DNA of 64,000 bases, taken from G963422275 sp963422275 (GTDB taxonomy: Bacteria; Pseudomonadota; Alphaproteobacteria; Rhodobacterales; Rhodobacteraceae). Made by a program: the position numbers and the translations under genes. The stretch spans positions 3,720,001 through 3,784,000 of the forward strand of contig OY729418.1 in the NCBI GenBank assembly GCA_963422275.1, in the 5' to 3' direction. Below, in pieces: positions 17,772 to 27,157 of this stretch. Position 1 is the first letter of the stretch; the number at the start of each line of letters is the position of its first letter. A model generated the notes under the pieces. The model was not told where the DNA came from, made no database searches, and saw only the letters and a program-made list of their open reading frames with translations.

Positions 17772-19052
17772 TCACGCCACTGGACGTCGACGCTCGATGG
17801 CCGCGGGTCGGTTCGGGAGCGACAGTTCAACAACGGATTTGGCTCGCCGCGCCACGACATTTCCGTTGGCCACCACTAGAAGCCGGTCTGTCCTTAGCCG
17901 AATGGCCTCAACTGGGTCAAAGGCGTCTAGAACGACAAAACTCGCCCGTTTGCCCGGTTCAAGCCCGTAATCTTCCAACCCCAAAATCTTTGCGTTTTCA
18001 TTTGTAACCATATCAAAACAGCGGCGCATATCAGATTGGCTGGTCATCTGAGCCACGTGAATGCCCATGAAGGCAACGTCTAGCATTTCCGCGGCTCCGA
18101 GCGAGTACCAAGGGTCCAAAACACAATCTTGACCCCAACCGACACGAATTCCATGTTCAATCATCTCCGGAACCCGCGTCAATCCCCGCCGTTTTGGGTA
18201 GGTGTCGTGCCGGCCTTGGATCACGATGTTGATAAGTGGGTTCGAAATAACGGAAACGTCGGCCTCGGCGATGAGCGGAAGGAGTTTGGATACATAATAA
18301 TTGTCCATCGAGTGCATAGACGTAAGGTGAGAGCCGGTGACCCTGCCTTGCAGACCGAGGCGCTGGGTTTCGTACGCAAGTTGCTCGATATGGCGCGAGT
18401 TTGGGTCGTCGGTCTCGTCGCAGTGCATGTCCACTGGCAACCCTCTTTCCGTCGCAATTTCGCATAGTTCTGTGATTGACCGGCGGCCGTCATCCATTGT
18501 GCGTTCAAAATGGGGAATGCCGCCAACCACCTCAACTCCCATGTCCAGAGCGCGCAGGGTGTTTTCCTTAGCTGTCTTGGACCGGTAGAGACCGTCTTGA
18601 GGAAATGCCACGAGTTGCAGTTCCAAAAATGGCGAGACTTCTTGCTGCACCTCCTTGAGTGCTTCTACAGCCAAAAGTCGATCATCGCAGACATCCACAT
18701 GCGTTCTTATTGCCAGCAACCCCATGGAAACTGCCCAGTCGCAATACTGCAGTGCCCGATCTTTGACCGCTTCATGAGTGAGCAATGGCTTCAGCTCTCC
18801 CCATAGCTTTATGCCTTCAAGCAACGTGCCTGATCTGTTGACACGTGGAATCCCATGAGACAGCGTGGCATCCATGTGAAAGTGGGGATCCACGAATGGT
18901 GGGGATACCAAGCACCCAGCGGCATCAATTGTCTCAACTGCTGCAGCGTCAATATTTGGTTCTATGGCTCTGATTTTGGCTCCGGCAACTGCTATGTCTG
19001 CACTGGTTCCGTCGGGGAGTGTTGCATTGGTTATAATTAGATCAAGTTTCAC
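17772..19052 (-). CDS. codA: Cytosine deaminase / CodA-like amidohydrolase
   Basis: A 426-residue amidohydrolase-superfamily protein. The metal-binding HxH is in PPFVDPHFHMDATLSHG, a further His and Glu in PVDMHCDETDDP, the conserved GSHLTSMHSM supplies another His, and the catalytic Asp is in VGWGQDCVLDPWY. These motifs and the C-terminal LEPGKRASFVVLDA fit CodA, which deaminates cytosine (or related pyrimidines) to uracil. The start is a GTG at 19052 after AGAGG. It directly follows the remains of a nucleoside-type BMP ABC importer on the same strand, which suggests a former uptake-and-salvage operon. Other ring amidohydrolases of this branch act on isoguanine or creatinine, so the exact substrate is likely but not certain. 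Confidence 0.85.
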   Translation of the reverse strand: MKLDLIITNATLPDGTSADIAVAGAKIRAIEPNIDAAAVETIDAAGCLVSPPFVDPHFHMDATLSHGIPRVNRSGTLLEGIKLWGELKPLLTHEAVKDRALQYCDWAVSMGLLAIRTHVDVCDDRLLAVEALKEVQQEVSPFLELQLVAFPQDGLYRSKTAKENTLRALDMGVEVVGGIPHFERTMDDGRRSITELCEIATERGLPVDMHCDETDDPNSRHIEQLAYETQRLGLQGRVTGSHLTSMHSMDNYYVSKLLPLIAEADVSVISNPLINIVIQGRHDTYPKRRGLTRVPEMIEHGIRVGWGQDCVLDPWYSLGAAEMLDVAFMGIHVAQMTSQSDMRRCFDMVTNENAKILGLEDYGLEPGKRASFVVLDAFDPVEAIRLRTDRLLVVANGNVVARRAKSVVELSLPNRPAAIERRRPVA

Positions 19053-19059
19053 CGTCAGC

Positions 19060-19510
19060 CTCTGTGGTAAGGGATCATCAATGCCTCGGATATCTGGCCC
19101 GCCTCGACATCTCGATTAGGGCTAGAATTGAAAGTGCGCATGGTATCATCAGAAACATTTGGTAGGAAACGATGTTGCCTGCCACCAACTGGAGCCTGAC
19201 CTAATATGCGCCGCACGCAGCAAAAGGCACTGCACCTAACAGCGCCTTGCATGATTTCCAAGATCCAAAGACAACAAGTGCAATGCAAACCCAGCTCCGC
19301 CCGTTGATCATTTCGAAGAAGAACGAGTCGAAGGCAGACATGGTAAGAAATGCGCCTCCACGGCCGCCGGGTTCTCTTCTACCGCGCGCACGGCAATTCC
19401 GGCTAGCGTCCTGTTCAACATCCAGGCGATAAGTGCAACTGTCATAAAGGCGAGGTAGGTCAACGGCGTTTGCATAAACAGACTTTGCCCAATCAAAGGG
19501 ATTTCCGAAA
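19060..19510 (-). pseudogene. Remnant of nucleoside-type ABC permease (NupQ/YufQ-like C-terminal part)
   Basis: Pieces of a second permease of a BMP-family nucleoside importer can be read on the minus strand in different frames. One runs from about 19510 to 19340 and includes IPLIGQSLFMQTPLTYL, LNRTLAGIAVRAVEENPAA. A second runs from about 19330 and includes NGRSWVCIALVVFGSW and KALLGAVPF. A third reads AGNIVSYQMFLMIPCALSIL and ends at a stop near 19070. These are in the order expected for the C-terminal half of the family, but frameshifts separate them and the N-terminal half is missing. The gene cannot make a working permease. Confidence 0.75.
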
Positions 19511-19689
19511 GTATGGGGATCGTCGGCAGGTCGCGCTACGGCACCCCGCGTGGCCGGTTCGGCGGCAGCGGCCGGCTCGCGGCCCATCCCCGACCGGTCA
19601 AGTCGTGGCGAGACATCGTCAGCGCCTCCGGGGCTTGAACGCAACAATCCTTTCTGCATCATGTCCTGCACCTTATGGGTAAACAACCT

Positions 19690-20396
19690 AGACTCGTTCG
19701 TTGCACGTTCTCCAACGATGCGTTCTTTGCGTAGTATTACGACCCGCGTGCTGATCTCGATCGCCTCCTTTAACTTGTGCGAAATGAAAATCACCGAGAG
19801 ACCTTGCGCAACAAGATTTTTTAGCGTGGAAAAAAGTGCCTGGATCTCGAAGGGCGTCAATACGGCAGTCGGCTCGTCGAGGATCAAAATGCGGACATCC
19901 CTGTACAGCGCCTTCAGAATTTCCACGTGCTGTTGTTCTCCGATCGATAGTATGGCGACAACTGCATTGGGATCTACATTAAGGCCGGCTGATGAGGACA
20001 GCTCTCTGACCCGGACCTGCGCATTCCCATTCTAGAATGTAACGGCACAAGGCTCTCAGTCCCGAGAATTATGTTCTCAAGAACGTTGATGTTTTCGACA
20101 AGCGTAAAGTGCTGATGCGCCATGCCGAGGCTGGCCTCCAGTATGGCCCTCGAGTCACCTTTCGGCATCATCTTTCCGAAGACCTCGATCTCGCCCTCAT
20201 CGGCAACGTACTGTCTGAACAAGATGTTCATCAAGGTTGTTTTGCCACCCCCGTTTTCGCCAAGCAATGCGACAACTTCTCTTCGCCTAAGTGAGATGTT
20301 TATTTTGTCGTTGGCGACGAGGTTGCCAAATTGCTTGGTGATTTGGCAGAGGTGAAGGGCAATTTGTTCACGCCTCTCTGCTGGCTCGCTGGTCAC
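19690..20396 (-). pseudogene. Frameshifted and truncated ATPase of BMP-family nucleoside-type ABC importer
   Basis: The frame starts at a GTG (20396) overlapping the stop of the binding-protein gene (GTGA). It reads through Walker A (LLGENGGGKTTLMN) and the Q-loop (SLGMAHQHFTLVENINVL) before going out of frame near 20025. Shifting by one base restores REL, AGLNVDPNAVVAILSIGEQQ, then HVEILKALYRDVRILILDEP with Walker B, and the H-loop VIFISHKLKEA. The frame loses similarity after ERIVGERATNES near 19690. Normal NupO/YufO-type proteins carry two ATPase domains of about 500 residues; here only about 220 residues of the first remain. The following 170 bases are GC-rich and unrelated, before a permease remnant. 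Confidence 0.8.
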
Positions 20397-21433
20397 CTCG
20401 TAGTCGGATTGCTGTCGTCAATGGTCACGGTGAACATGCCAGCTCTAATTTCGCTTTCGCGTTGTGCCACGAGTTCAAGTGCTGGCTCAGGCACTCTCCC
20501 TTCCCAAGTGCCGAGGGGGGCAAGAGAGCATCCACCGTGCTTCATGTAAGAGTACAGGCCGTAGTTGTCGCCCTTGAAAGTTCCAGCCGAGACGGCCTTA
20601 ACTGCAGTGGTCAGAGTGGGACCGAAGTGCCATAGTGCCGATGACACTACTGTATCAGGGTAGTCCGGTTGGGTATCGATGACGTTGCCGATTGCCGGAA
20701 TTCTTCGTTCCTGCGCTGCATCGGATACTCCAAAGCGTTCAGCGTACATCACGTCGGCACCGGCATCAATTTGGGCCAAAGTGGTTTCCTTCGCTTTCGG
20801 AGGGTCATACCAAGACCCAATGAATGCGACCTTGAATTCAATGTCGGGCTGCATTTCGTGGGCACCGGCTTTGAACGCATTCATGAGTCTGTTGACTTCG
20901 GGAATTGGGTACCCACCGACCATCCCAATGATCTTGCTGTTGGTTAGTGCACCAGCAATTATGCCGGTCAGGTAGGAAGCATCTTGGATATAATTGTCGA
21001 ACACCGCGAAATTTCGCGGCGAATTCTCTTCAGGGAGAAAGCTTGACCCCATAAGGTATGCCTTAGCGGGATAGTCCCGCGCAACCTGCCTCGAAGCCTC
21101 TTCGAGACCGAAGACCTCGCCAACAATTAAATTGTGGGGGCCTTCGGAAAATTCTCGCATGGCACGCTCATAGTCTGTGTTGGAAATGTTTTCCGAATAC
21201 TCGTAGTTGATGTCGCCGCGCGTAGCTAGGGAAACAGCCGCCTTGTGAATCCGGCTGATCCACTGCTGCTCAACAGGAAGCGTGTAGATCGCGGCTACGT
21301 TAACCTTTTCCATCGCAGCCGAAGATTCGAGCACACCTGGAGCTAGCAATGCCGCGGTTCCGCCCCCTGCGGACTTAAGGAATGCTCGTCGATGGATTGT
21401 CAATTGGTCGAACTTCTGATTGCTTTTATGCAT
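20393..21433 (-). CDS. BMP-family ABC transporter substrate-binding protein (nucleoside/purine type)
   Basis: This 346-residue protein starts with ATG at 21433, five bases after AGGAGG. A twin-arginine signal (HRRAFLKSAGGGTAALLAPG) directs it to the periplasm. The body has the BMP/PnrA pattern: KVNVAAIYTLPVEQQWISRI, YEYSENISNTDYERAMREF, NFAVFDNYIQDASYLTGIIAGAL, KIIGMVGGYPIPEVNRLMNAF, DAGADVMYAE and GDNYGLYSYMKHGG. The family binds nucleosides or purines. The gene is intact but its own ATPase and permeases downstream are broken, so it either serves another transporter or is itself no longer needed. Cytosine deaminase downstream supports a nucleobase or nucleoside ligand. Confidence 0.87.
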   Translation of the reverse strand: MHKSNQKFDQLTIHRRAFLKSAGGGTAALLAPGVLESSAAMEKVNVAAIYTLPVEQQWISRIHKAAVSLATRGDINYEYSENISNTDYERAMREFSEGPHNLIVGEVFGLEEASRQVARDYPAKAYLMGSSFLPEENSPRNFAVFDNYIQDASYLTGIIAGALTNSKIIGMVGGYPIPEVNRLMNAFKAGAHEMQPDIEFKVAFIGSWYDPPKAKETTLAQIDAGADVMYAERFGVSDAAQERRIPAIGNVIDTQPDYPDTVVSSALWHFGPTLTTAVKAVSAGTFKGDNYGLYSYMKHGGCSLAPLGTWEGRVPEPALELVAQRESEIRAGMFTVTIDDSNPTTR

Positions 21434-21920
21434 TTTGCCTCCTGAATTTTGCAATTTTCACTCCATTTTCACTCCATTTAGTAAAATTCATTGAATGACA
21501 AAATTTTGTTTTTGAGGAGCCTCTATTAACTCGTTCGCGGCATGTCACGACAGCTTCTTTCTCATGGGGTTTGCAATGCATCGCAGCTTCCCTGATCTTC
21601 AAGGCGCCGCCGGCCTTTGGCAACTGGAGCACCAACGCAATTCGCTAGCTAGGCTGGAGAGCTTGATGACCCGTAGGCATTTGTGATGGTTGCAAGGGGT
21701 TGCAGACAGGAACGGCAGGAAAAGTGAAAAGTTGAACTAAAACCATTGTAAAAGAAGGTATTTTTTCTGCATTGCGACTTCTAGAATCAAGACTGTTGCG
21801 AAATGTGCCCCTCCGCCATTGACATGTCGCGCTGAAGGGCTGCAAGTCATTGTCATGACGTTTGGTTGAGGGAAAGATTGATGGATTTTTCCATGGCGGT
21901 GGTGGACAAGCGTGTGGGCC
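21434..21920. other. Upstream region of the BMP gene, with short repeats
   Basis: No gene is visible. An 11-base unit, ATTTTCACTCC, is tandemly duplicated at 21454-21475. A perfect 12-base palindrome ACAAAATTTTGT lies at 21498-21509 and could be an operator for the downstream importer gene. A solo end of the IS5-B type (AGACTGTTGCGAAA) is at about 21801-21816. Confidence 0.45.
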
Positions 21921-22439
21921 CCGTCCGCACCGACGGCGAGGGCCTCGTTGAGCAGGCTCCGGCGCGCCTCACCAACGAGGGAGAGTCCGGAGAAGGTTCT
22001 GGACGAGATGGCGTCCCCGACTTCCGCCGCCGGCTGGAGTGCCGCGGACTGGCGTACCTGCCGTTCGGGAGATCAGGGATCACTTGGCCGATCGGGGAGT
22101 CCTGCTGAAAAAGGGGAACCAGTGGCATTTCGGGATAAAGCTGCACATCGGCACCGATCCCCCCCCCGCTGGTGCACCATCTGGAGAGGAACATGCAGCG
22201 GCTTGCGCCGCTCCTGGGGTTCTCAAACCTGATGATTGCCCAACCGCTCTTGTCATGACAAGGGAGAAGTGTGCCCGGAATTTGCCGGACCGGCCCTGCG
22301 GGGCTGAATCGGAGGCAATTCCGTCCCGAAAACGCGCGTTTTCGGGGCTTCCGGACCGCAAGAAATCGACCGGCGCAGCCGGGAAGAGCAACTCCTGCAG
22401 CCAAAACCAAAAAAAATCTCCGAATCAGAGGTTTCCTAG
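21920..22439 (+). mobile_element. Degenerate IS5-like element, type IS5-A copy 2 (5' truncated)
   Basis: The right end TCAGAGGTTTCC (22425-22436), followed by CTAG, is the type-A inverted repeat. Internal stretches repeat those of copies 1 and 3, for example the region reading DFRRRLECRGL and the AAATGCGCGTTTTCGGGGC-type end segment. The first half is missing and the rest is frameshifted, and a run of nine C at about 22151-22160 lies inside. The orientation is opposite to copy 1. CTAG at the border fits the CTAG-type target of the IS5 group. Confidence 0.75.
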
Positions 22440-22780
22440 TTTCCTGGGAGCCTGTCCGAACAATGATGCCACGGCCCGGTTAAGTGATTTGCGACATGAT
22501 TCAAGATGCTTCATAAGCAAGATCTTCTGTACCCGAGACGTTGACTGGAGGTGAGTGTTGCCACCTTCGGTACATAACTTGGCCTCCGGGACAGCGAGGA
22601 TATGGGTGGAGTTCTTAGTGACCGCGACGCGGCCATGCCACTCCTATCAGTGGCATGGCGTTGCCGGATGACAAGTTCTACCGCAAATGAAAAACCTTCG
22701 CGCGGACGATTGACCGTGAGTGTCTTGACCATCGGAAGCACTTCTGTCACAAGTTGTAAGTTCTTCAAGTGGAGATGGAA
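22440..22780. other. Intergenic region before the ArgE-like gene
   Basis: No gene or RNA is recognised here. The last bases carry GGAG at 22771-22774, used by the downstream ATG. Confidence 0.35.
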
Positions 22781-23944
22781 ATGGGTGAAGTGTTTTCCAC
22801 GAGACAAGTGCTGAACAAACTGGTCTCGTTTCCGACCGTCTCTCGTGATTCCAATCTGGAATTGATCAAGTGGGTAAAAGGCTATCTCGAGGGACATGGG
22901 ATTAAGTCCCACATCGACTACGACGAAACCAAGAAGAAGGCCAACTTGTTCGCGCTTGTCGGTCCGGCCGAGCCTGGTGGAGTCGTGTTTTCTGGACATA
23001 CCGACGTTGTACCAGTTGACGGTCAGGACTGGGACTCGGACCCATGGAAGGTAATTGAGCGAGGTGGCCGCTTGTACGGACGCGGAACCAGCGACATGAA
23101 GGGTTTTGATGCAGTTATCTTGGCAAATGTGCCGCGAATGCTTGTGGCAAACCTAAAGCGACCGATTCAAATCGCCCTATCCCGGGATGAAGAGATAGGC
23201 TGCATCGGCGCTCCTCCGATGATACGGGAAATGCGGAAGATGTTTCCGCCTGCTTCAGCGGTCATCGTCGGCGAGCCAACAATGATGAAGGTAGTGACAG
23301 GCCATAAGGGAGGTACCGGCTTCATGGTGAAAGTGAGGGGATTTGAAATTCACTCCTCATTGATTCATAAGGGTGTTTCTGCAGTCATGACAGCAGCGCG
23401 CTTGGTCAACTGGGCGAACAAGCAAAACAAACTCAGCAAAAGCAAGAGACCCAGTTCCATGGCGAAAGTGTTCGATCCCCCATACACGACGTTTCATGTC
23501 GGCCAGATCAACGGTGGCACGGCAGGAAATATCACGGCGAGGGACTGTTGCTTCAGATTGGAATACAGGTGCGTTCCCGGCGATTCGCAAACGGGCATTG
23601 AATCAAGGTTTCGCAACTTTGTAGAACAGGTGGAGAACGAGATTCAGTTTGTGCGGCCTGAGGCCGGCATTGAAATTCACCGACAATACGATGTCCCTTC
23701 GCTTAAACCTGAACTTAACGGTCAGGCCGAGGCAATCTCGCGGAGACTGACCGGCGACAACGCAACTCATGTCGTCTCCTATGGAACCGAGGCCGGCCAG
23801 TTCCAGGAACAGGGGTACTCAACTGTGGTTTGTGGTCCCGGAGACATTGCGCAAGCTCACAAACCGAACGAATTCATTGAGGAAACACAGCTCGAAGCCT
23901 GCGATAAATTCGTGCGGCATGTTATTGATGAACTTAGCAATTGA
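22781..23944 (+). CDS. M20 family deacetylase, acetylornithine deacetylase (ArgE)-like
   Basis: A 388-residue zinc-dependent hydrolase of the M20A/ArgE group. Metal and catalytic residues are visible: VVFSGHTDVVPVDGQDWDSD with the first His and Asp, GRGTSDMKGFDA with the bridging Asp, the catalytic Glu pair in LSRDEEIGCIGA, VIVGEPTMMKV, and the last His in GDIAQAHKPNEFI. The dimerisation-domain motif FEIHSSLIHKGVSAVM is present. It removes an acyl group from N-acylornithine or a similar N-acyl amino acid. I start at the ATG at 22781, six bases after GGAG; a GTG and an ATG slightly upstream are in frame. It is followed eight bases later by another M20 gene. Confidence 0.85.
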   Translation: MGEVFSTRQVLNKLVSFPTVSRDSNLELIKWVKGYLEGHGIKSHIDYDETKKKANLFALVGPAEPGGVVFSGHTDVVPVDGQDWDSDPWKVIERGGRLYGRGTSDMKGFDAVILANVPRMLVANLKRPIQIALSRDEEIGCIGAPPMIREMRKMFPPASAVIVGEPTMMKVVTGHKGGTGFMVKVRGFEIHSSLIHKGVSAVMTAARLVNWANKQNKLSKSKRPSSMAKVFDPPYTTFHVGQINGGTAGNITARDCCFRLEYRCVPGDSQTGIESRFRNFVEQVENEIQFVRPEAGIEIHRQYDVPSLKPELNGQAEAISRRLTGDNATHVVSYGTEAGQFQEQGYSTVVCGPGDIAQAHKPNEFIEETQLEACDKFVRHVIDELSN

Positions 23945-23952
23945 GGTGCCAA

Positions 23953-25119
23953 ATGGCAGTTAGGAATCGATTTGGTGAACTACATCAGGAAATTGCCGCT
24001 TGGAGACAGGACATGCATGAGAATCCTGAACTCCTTTTTGATACGCATAGAACATCGGGTTTCGTATCGAGCAAGCTCCGGGAATTCGGCTGCGACGATG
24101 TCGTGACGGGAATCGGGCGTACGGGCGTAGTCGGACTGATCAAGGGGCGTAAGTGCAAATCCGGCAAAGTCATCGGACTACGCGCTGATATGGATGCTCT
24201 TCCGATCAAGGAGGCCACTGGCTTGAAATATGCTTCCAAAAACGAAGGCAAGATGCATGCTTGCGGGCACGACGGCCACACAGCCATGCTGCTAGGTGCC
24301 GCCAAACACCTTTCCGAAACAAGAAACTATGACGGCACGGTGGCCGTGATTTTTCAGCCAGCGGAGGAAGGCGGCGGCGGCGGCAAAGAAATGGTGGAAG
24401 ACGGCCTGATGGATCGGTTCCACATCCAAGAGGTGTATGGCCTGCACAATATGCCTGGAATGCCACCCGATGAGTTTGCGATTCGCCCCGGCCCCTTCTT
24501 TGCGGCGGCTGACACGTTCACAATCCGGGTGACGGGAAACGGTGGTCATGCAGCGAATCCGCATGAAGGCATCGACACAACCCTCGTAACGTCTCACATT
24601 GTCATCGCACTTCAGTCCATTGTTTCACGGAATCTGAATCCCATCAAGGCGCTGGTGGTGTCGGTAACATCATTTCAAACGGAAACGGATGCTTTCAATG
24701 TTATCTCTGAGCATGCAATATTGAAAGGCACGGTCAGAGCACTCAACGAGGATGTGCGCACGTTTGCGGAATCGCGTCTTGTGGCGATCACGAAATCAAC
24801 TGTCGCAGCTTTTGGTGCAATTGCCGAGGTGGATTACGTCCGAGGTTACCCGGTGATGATCAACTCTGAGGCCGAAACGGAGCATGCGGCAGACGCTGCA
24901 AGGCGCGTTACTGGGAAAGTCGATACAAACACGGAACAAATCATGGGGGCAGAGGATTTTTCCTTCATGCTTAACTCAAGGTCAGGTTCATATATATTGC
25001 TTGGAAACGGTGATTCCGCCCCCGTGCACCATCCCAAATACAATTTCAATGACGAAGCGATCCCGGCGGGCTGTTCTTGGTGGGTCGAGGTCGCTGAAAG
25101 CCGGATGCCCGTTTGCTGA
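23953..25119 (+). CDS. M20D amidohydrolase (hippurate hydrolase / N-acyl-L-amino acid amidohydrolase type)
   Basis: The 388-residue product has the M20D pattern: WRQDMHENPELLFD, IGLRADMDALPIKE, MHACGHDGHTAMLLGAAKHL, VIFQPAEEGGGGGKEM with the catalytic Glu, VYGLHNMPGMP, and MGAEDFSFMLN near the C-terminus. The substrates of the family are N-acyl amino acids, hippurate or indole-acetyl conjugates. I start at the ATG at 23953, five bases after GAGGTG, rather than at an in-frame TTG 12 bases upstream. Tight spacing to the ArgE-like gene indicates one operon, perhaps for use of N-acylated amino acids. Confidence 0.87.
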   Translation: MAVRNRFGELHQEIAAWRQDMHENPELLFDTHRTSGFVSSKLREFGCDDVVTGIGRTGVVGLIKGRKCKSGKVIGLRADMDALPIKEATGLKYASKNEGKMHACGHDGHTAMLLGAAKHLSETRNYDGTVAVIFQPAEEGGGGGKEMVEDGLMDRFHIQEVYGLHNMPGMPPDEFAIRPGPFFAAADTFTIRVTGNGGHAANPHEGIDTTLVTSHIVIALQSIVSRNLNPIKALVVSVTSFQTETDAFNVISEHAILKGTVRALNEDVRTFAESRLVAITKSTVAAFGAIAEVDYVRGYPVMINSEAETEHAADAARRVTGKVDTNTEQIMGAEDFSFMLNSRSGSYILLGNGDSAPVHHPKYNFNDEAIPAGCSWWVEVAESRMPVC

Positions 25120-25333
25120 TTTCGGTGGCCCGAGGGTGCAACGGAATCGGCGGCCGATGTTACGGCAATCAACAAGAATTTTTGCAAATGAAATTCTCAG
25201 TTCCGTATGCGTGTCAAATTTTGTGAAAAGGTCAAGATTGTTCCAATGAGGAGACCGTTTAGGTCCGTTTTTGCACCAATCTAAGAGAAAGCCATGCCAA
25301 TCAAGGGTGGCGCTGCTATTCGGAAAGCTTAAA

Positions 25334-27157
25334 ATGAGACAGCCGCTCTTGCTCCGACTGGCAGGAATCATGGTATCATTTGGAGGGCAGCCGCTATTTT
25401 CCGGCGTAGACCTTGCTGTGCATCGCGGGGACAAAATTGCTCTCGTTGGGAGGAATGGTTCCGGAAAATCGACCCTTGCAAAGGTGGCAGCAGGTCTGCT
25501 TGAGCCGGACGCGGGTGTGTGCACTGTGACAGCCAGCGCAAGGGTCGGCTATTTGGAGCAAAACCCGAGTCTAACCGGATTTGACACGATTGGTGAATTT
25601 GCCGCGTTTGAGGTTCCAGTTGCGAGGCGGTACCTAGTCGACGCTGCCGCTGAAAGTCTTGGATTTAACTCTGAGACCCCAGTAAAAACCGCATCGGGAG
25701 GCGAGCGACGAAAGGCAGCTTTGGCTCGATTGCTTGCTGCGGACCACGATTTGATGATCTTTGACGAACCGACGAATCACTTAGATATTCATGCAATTGG
25801 TTGGCTAGAAGATTGGCTGAAGTTCGCACAATGCTCAATTATCCTCATCAGCCATGACAGGGCGTTGATGAGCGCAGTGTCTAGAAGGACAGTATGGATT
25901 GACCAAGGGACCGTGCGCAGGCAAAAGAACGGATTTGCACACTTTGAAGGATGGCGTGACAAAGTCATGATGAATCAACACGCCGCACGCCGGGATCTCG
26001 ACAAACTAATCAAGTCGGAAACCCGCTGGTCCGTGGAAGGGATAACCGCAAGGCGACGGCGAAATCAAGGTAGGCTGAGAGAACTTACCTCTTTGCGAGA
26101 GCAGAGACGTGCGATGGCAAAAGTACAAGGGGTTCCAGCACTGAAGCTGCCATTGCCAGGAAGAAGCAGTAAGATGATCTTAGAAGCAGAAAACATATCG
26201 CTTCAATTTAACGGCAGACCAATAATCAACAATTTTTCCTTGCGGGTGTGCAAGGGGGACCGCGTTGCCTTGATAGGACCCAATGGCGTTGGCAAGACGA
26301 CGCTTTTGGGGATATTGACAGGTGAAGTGTCCCCAAATTCTGGTAATGTACGGACCGCTGAAAATTTGCGGGTTGCATATTTGAAGCAGGAACTGGACAG
26401 TGTCGATCTGTCAATTTCCGCTGAAGAGTTCCTTGCGGGTCGAGGAGTGCACTCGAGGGACCATGTGGACCAAATCATGGTTCAGGGTTGTGCGCGCCAT
26501 GTTGTCACCTACATGAATGACTTTCTATTTCACAGTTCGCAAGCTAGAATGCCGCTGAAGGCACTGTCTGGCGGAGAAGTGGCGCGCTTGGCACTTGCGA
26601 AGATCATGGCGACCGAGAGCGACTTGCTTGTCCTTGACGAACCAACGAACGACCTCGATGTTGAGACGCTAGACCTATTACAAGAATTATTCGCCAAGTA
26701 TTCTGGAACTGTTTGCTTCGTTTCGCATGACAGGGATTTTATAGATCGGGTTGCAACGGTAACATTGGCTCTTGATGGCAGCGGGAAGTGCATTCCGTAC
26801 GCGGGTGGGTGGTCCGACTACGTTTCCCAGCAGCAGGGTTGCCCAAGCACTTCTGTTCGCAGGGGCATGCGAAAGGTTGCCCGCGCGAAACCGCAGCCAG
26901 TCGAGCGCCCAAAGCCGTCGGTTGAGATGACGTTTACTGAAAAGCATCGCCTTGCGGAACTCGTCGTCGCGATCAATTCGCTTGAGTCTGATATTGTTTC
27001 CCTGACGGAAATTCTTTCCGATCCAATATTGTATTCGAGAGATAGGGAACAGTTTGATTCCGTTTCAACGGCGCTTGCCAACCTTACCATTAAATTGTCG
27101 TCTGCTGAAGAGGAATGGCTTGAGCTGGAAGCAAAAGCCAAACGAGGTTCAGATTGA
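25334..27157 (+). CDS. uup: ABC-F family ATPase Uup
   Basis: A soluble protein with two ATP-binding cassettes and no membrane segments, 607 residues from the ATG at 25334; about 20 upstream in-frame codons have no similarity. The first cassette has VGRNGSGKSTLAKVAAGLL, the signature ASGGERRKAALARLLA and FDEPTNHLDIHA. The linker contains RWSVEGITARRRRNQGRLR, a Uup hallmark. The second cassette has IGPNGVGKTTLLGILTGEV, LSGGEVARLALAKIMA and LDEPTNDLDVETLD. A charged C-terminal region (LAELVVAINSLESDIVSLTE) is the expected coiled coil that binds DNA or ribosomes in Uup. ABC-F proteins act on stalled ribosomes or in suppression of transposon precise excision; the exact role here is not shown. Confidence 0.9.
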   Translation: MRQPLLLRLAGIMVSFGGQPLFSGVDLAVHRGDKIALVGRNGSGKSTLAKVAAGLLEPDAGVCTVTASARVGYLEQNPSLTGFDTIGEFAAFEVPVARRYLVDAAAESLGFNSETPVKTASGGERRKAALARLLAADHDLMIFDEPTNHLDIHAIGWLEDWLKFAQCSIILISHDRALMSAVSRRTVWIDQGTVRRQKNGFAHFEGWRDKVMMNQHAARRDLDKLIKSETRWSVEGITARRRRNQGRLRELTSLREQRRAMAKVQGVPALKLPLPGRSSKMILEAENISLQFNGRPIINNFSLRVCKGDRVALIGPNGVGKTTLLGILTGEVSPNSGNVRTAENLRVAYLKQELDSVDLSISAEEFLAGRGVHSRDHVDQIMVQGCARHVVTYMNDFLFHSSQARMPLKALSGGEVARLALAKIMATESDLLVLDEPTNDLDVETLDLLQELFAKYSGTVCFVSHDRDFIDRVATVTLALDGSGKCIPYAGGWSDYVSQQQGCPSTSVRRGMRKVARAKPQPVERPKPSVEMTFTEKHRLAELVVAINSLESDIVSLTEILSDPILYSRDREQFDSVSTALANLTIKLSSAEEEWLELEAKAKRGSD

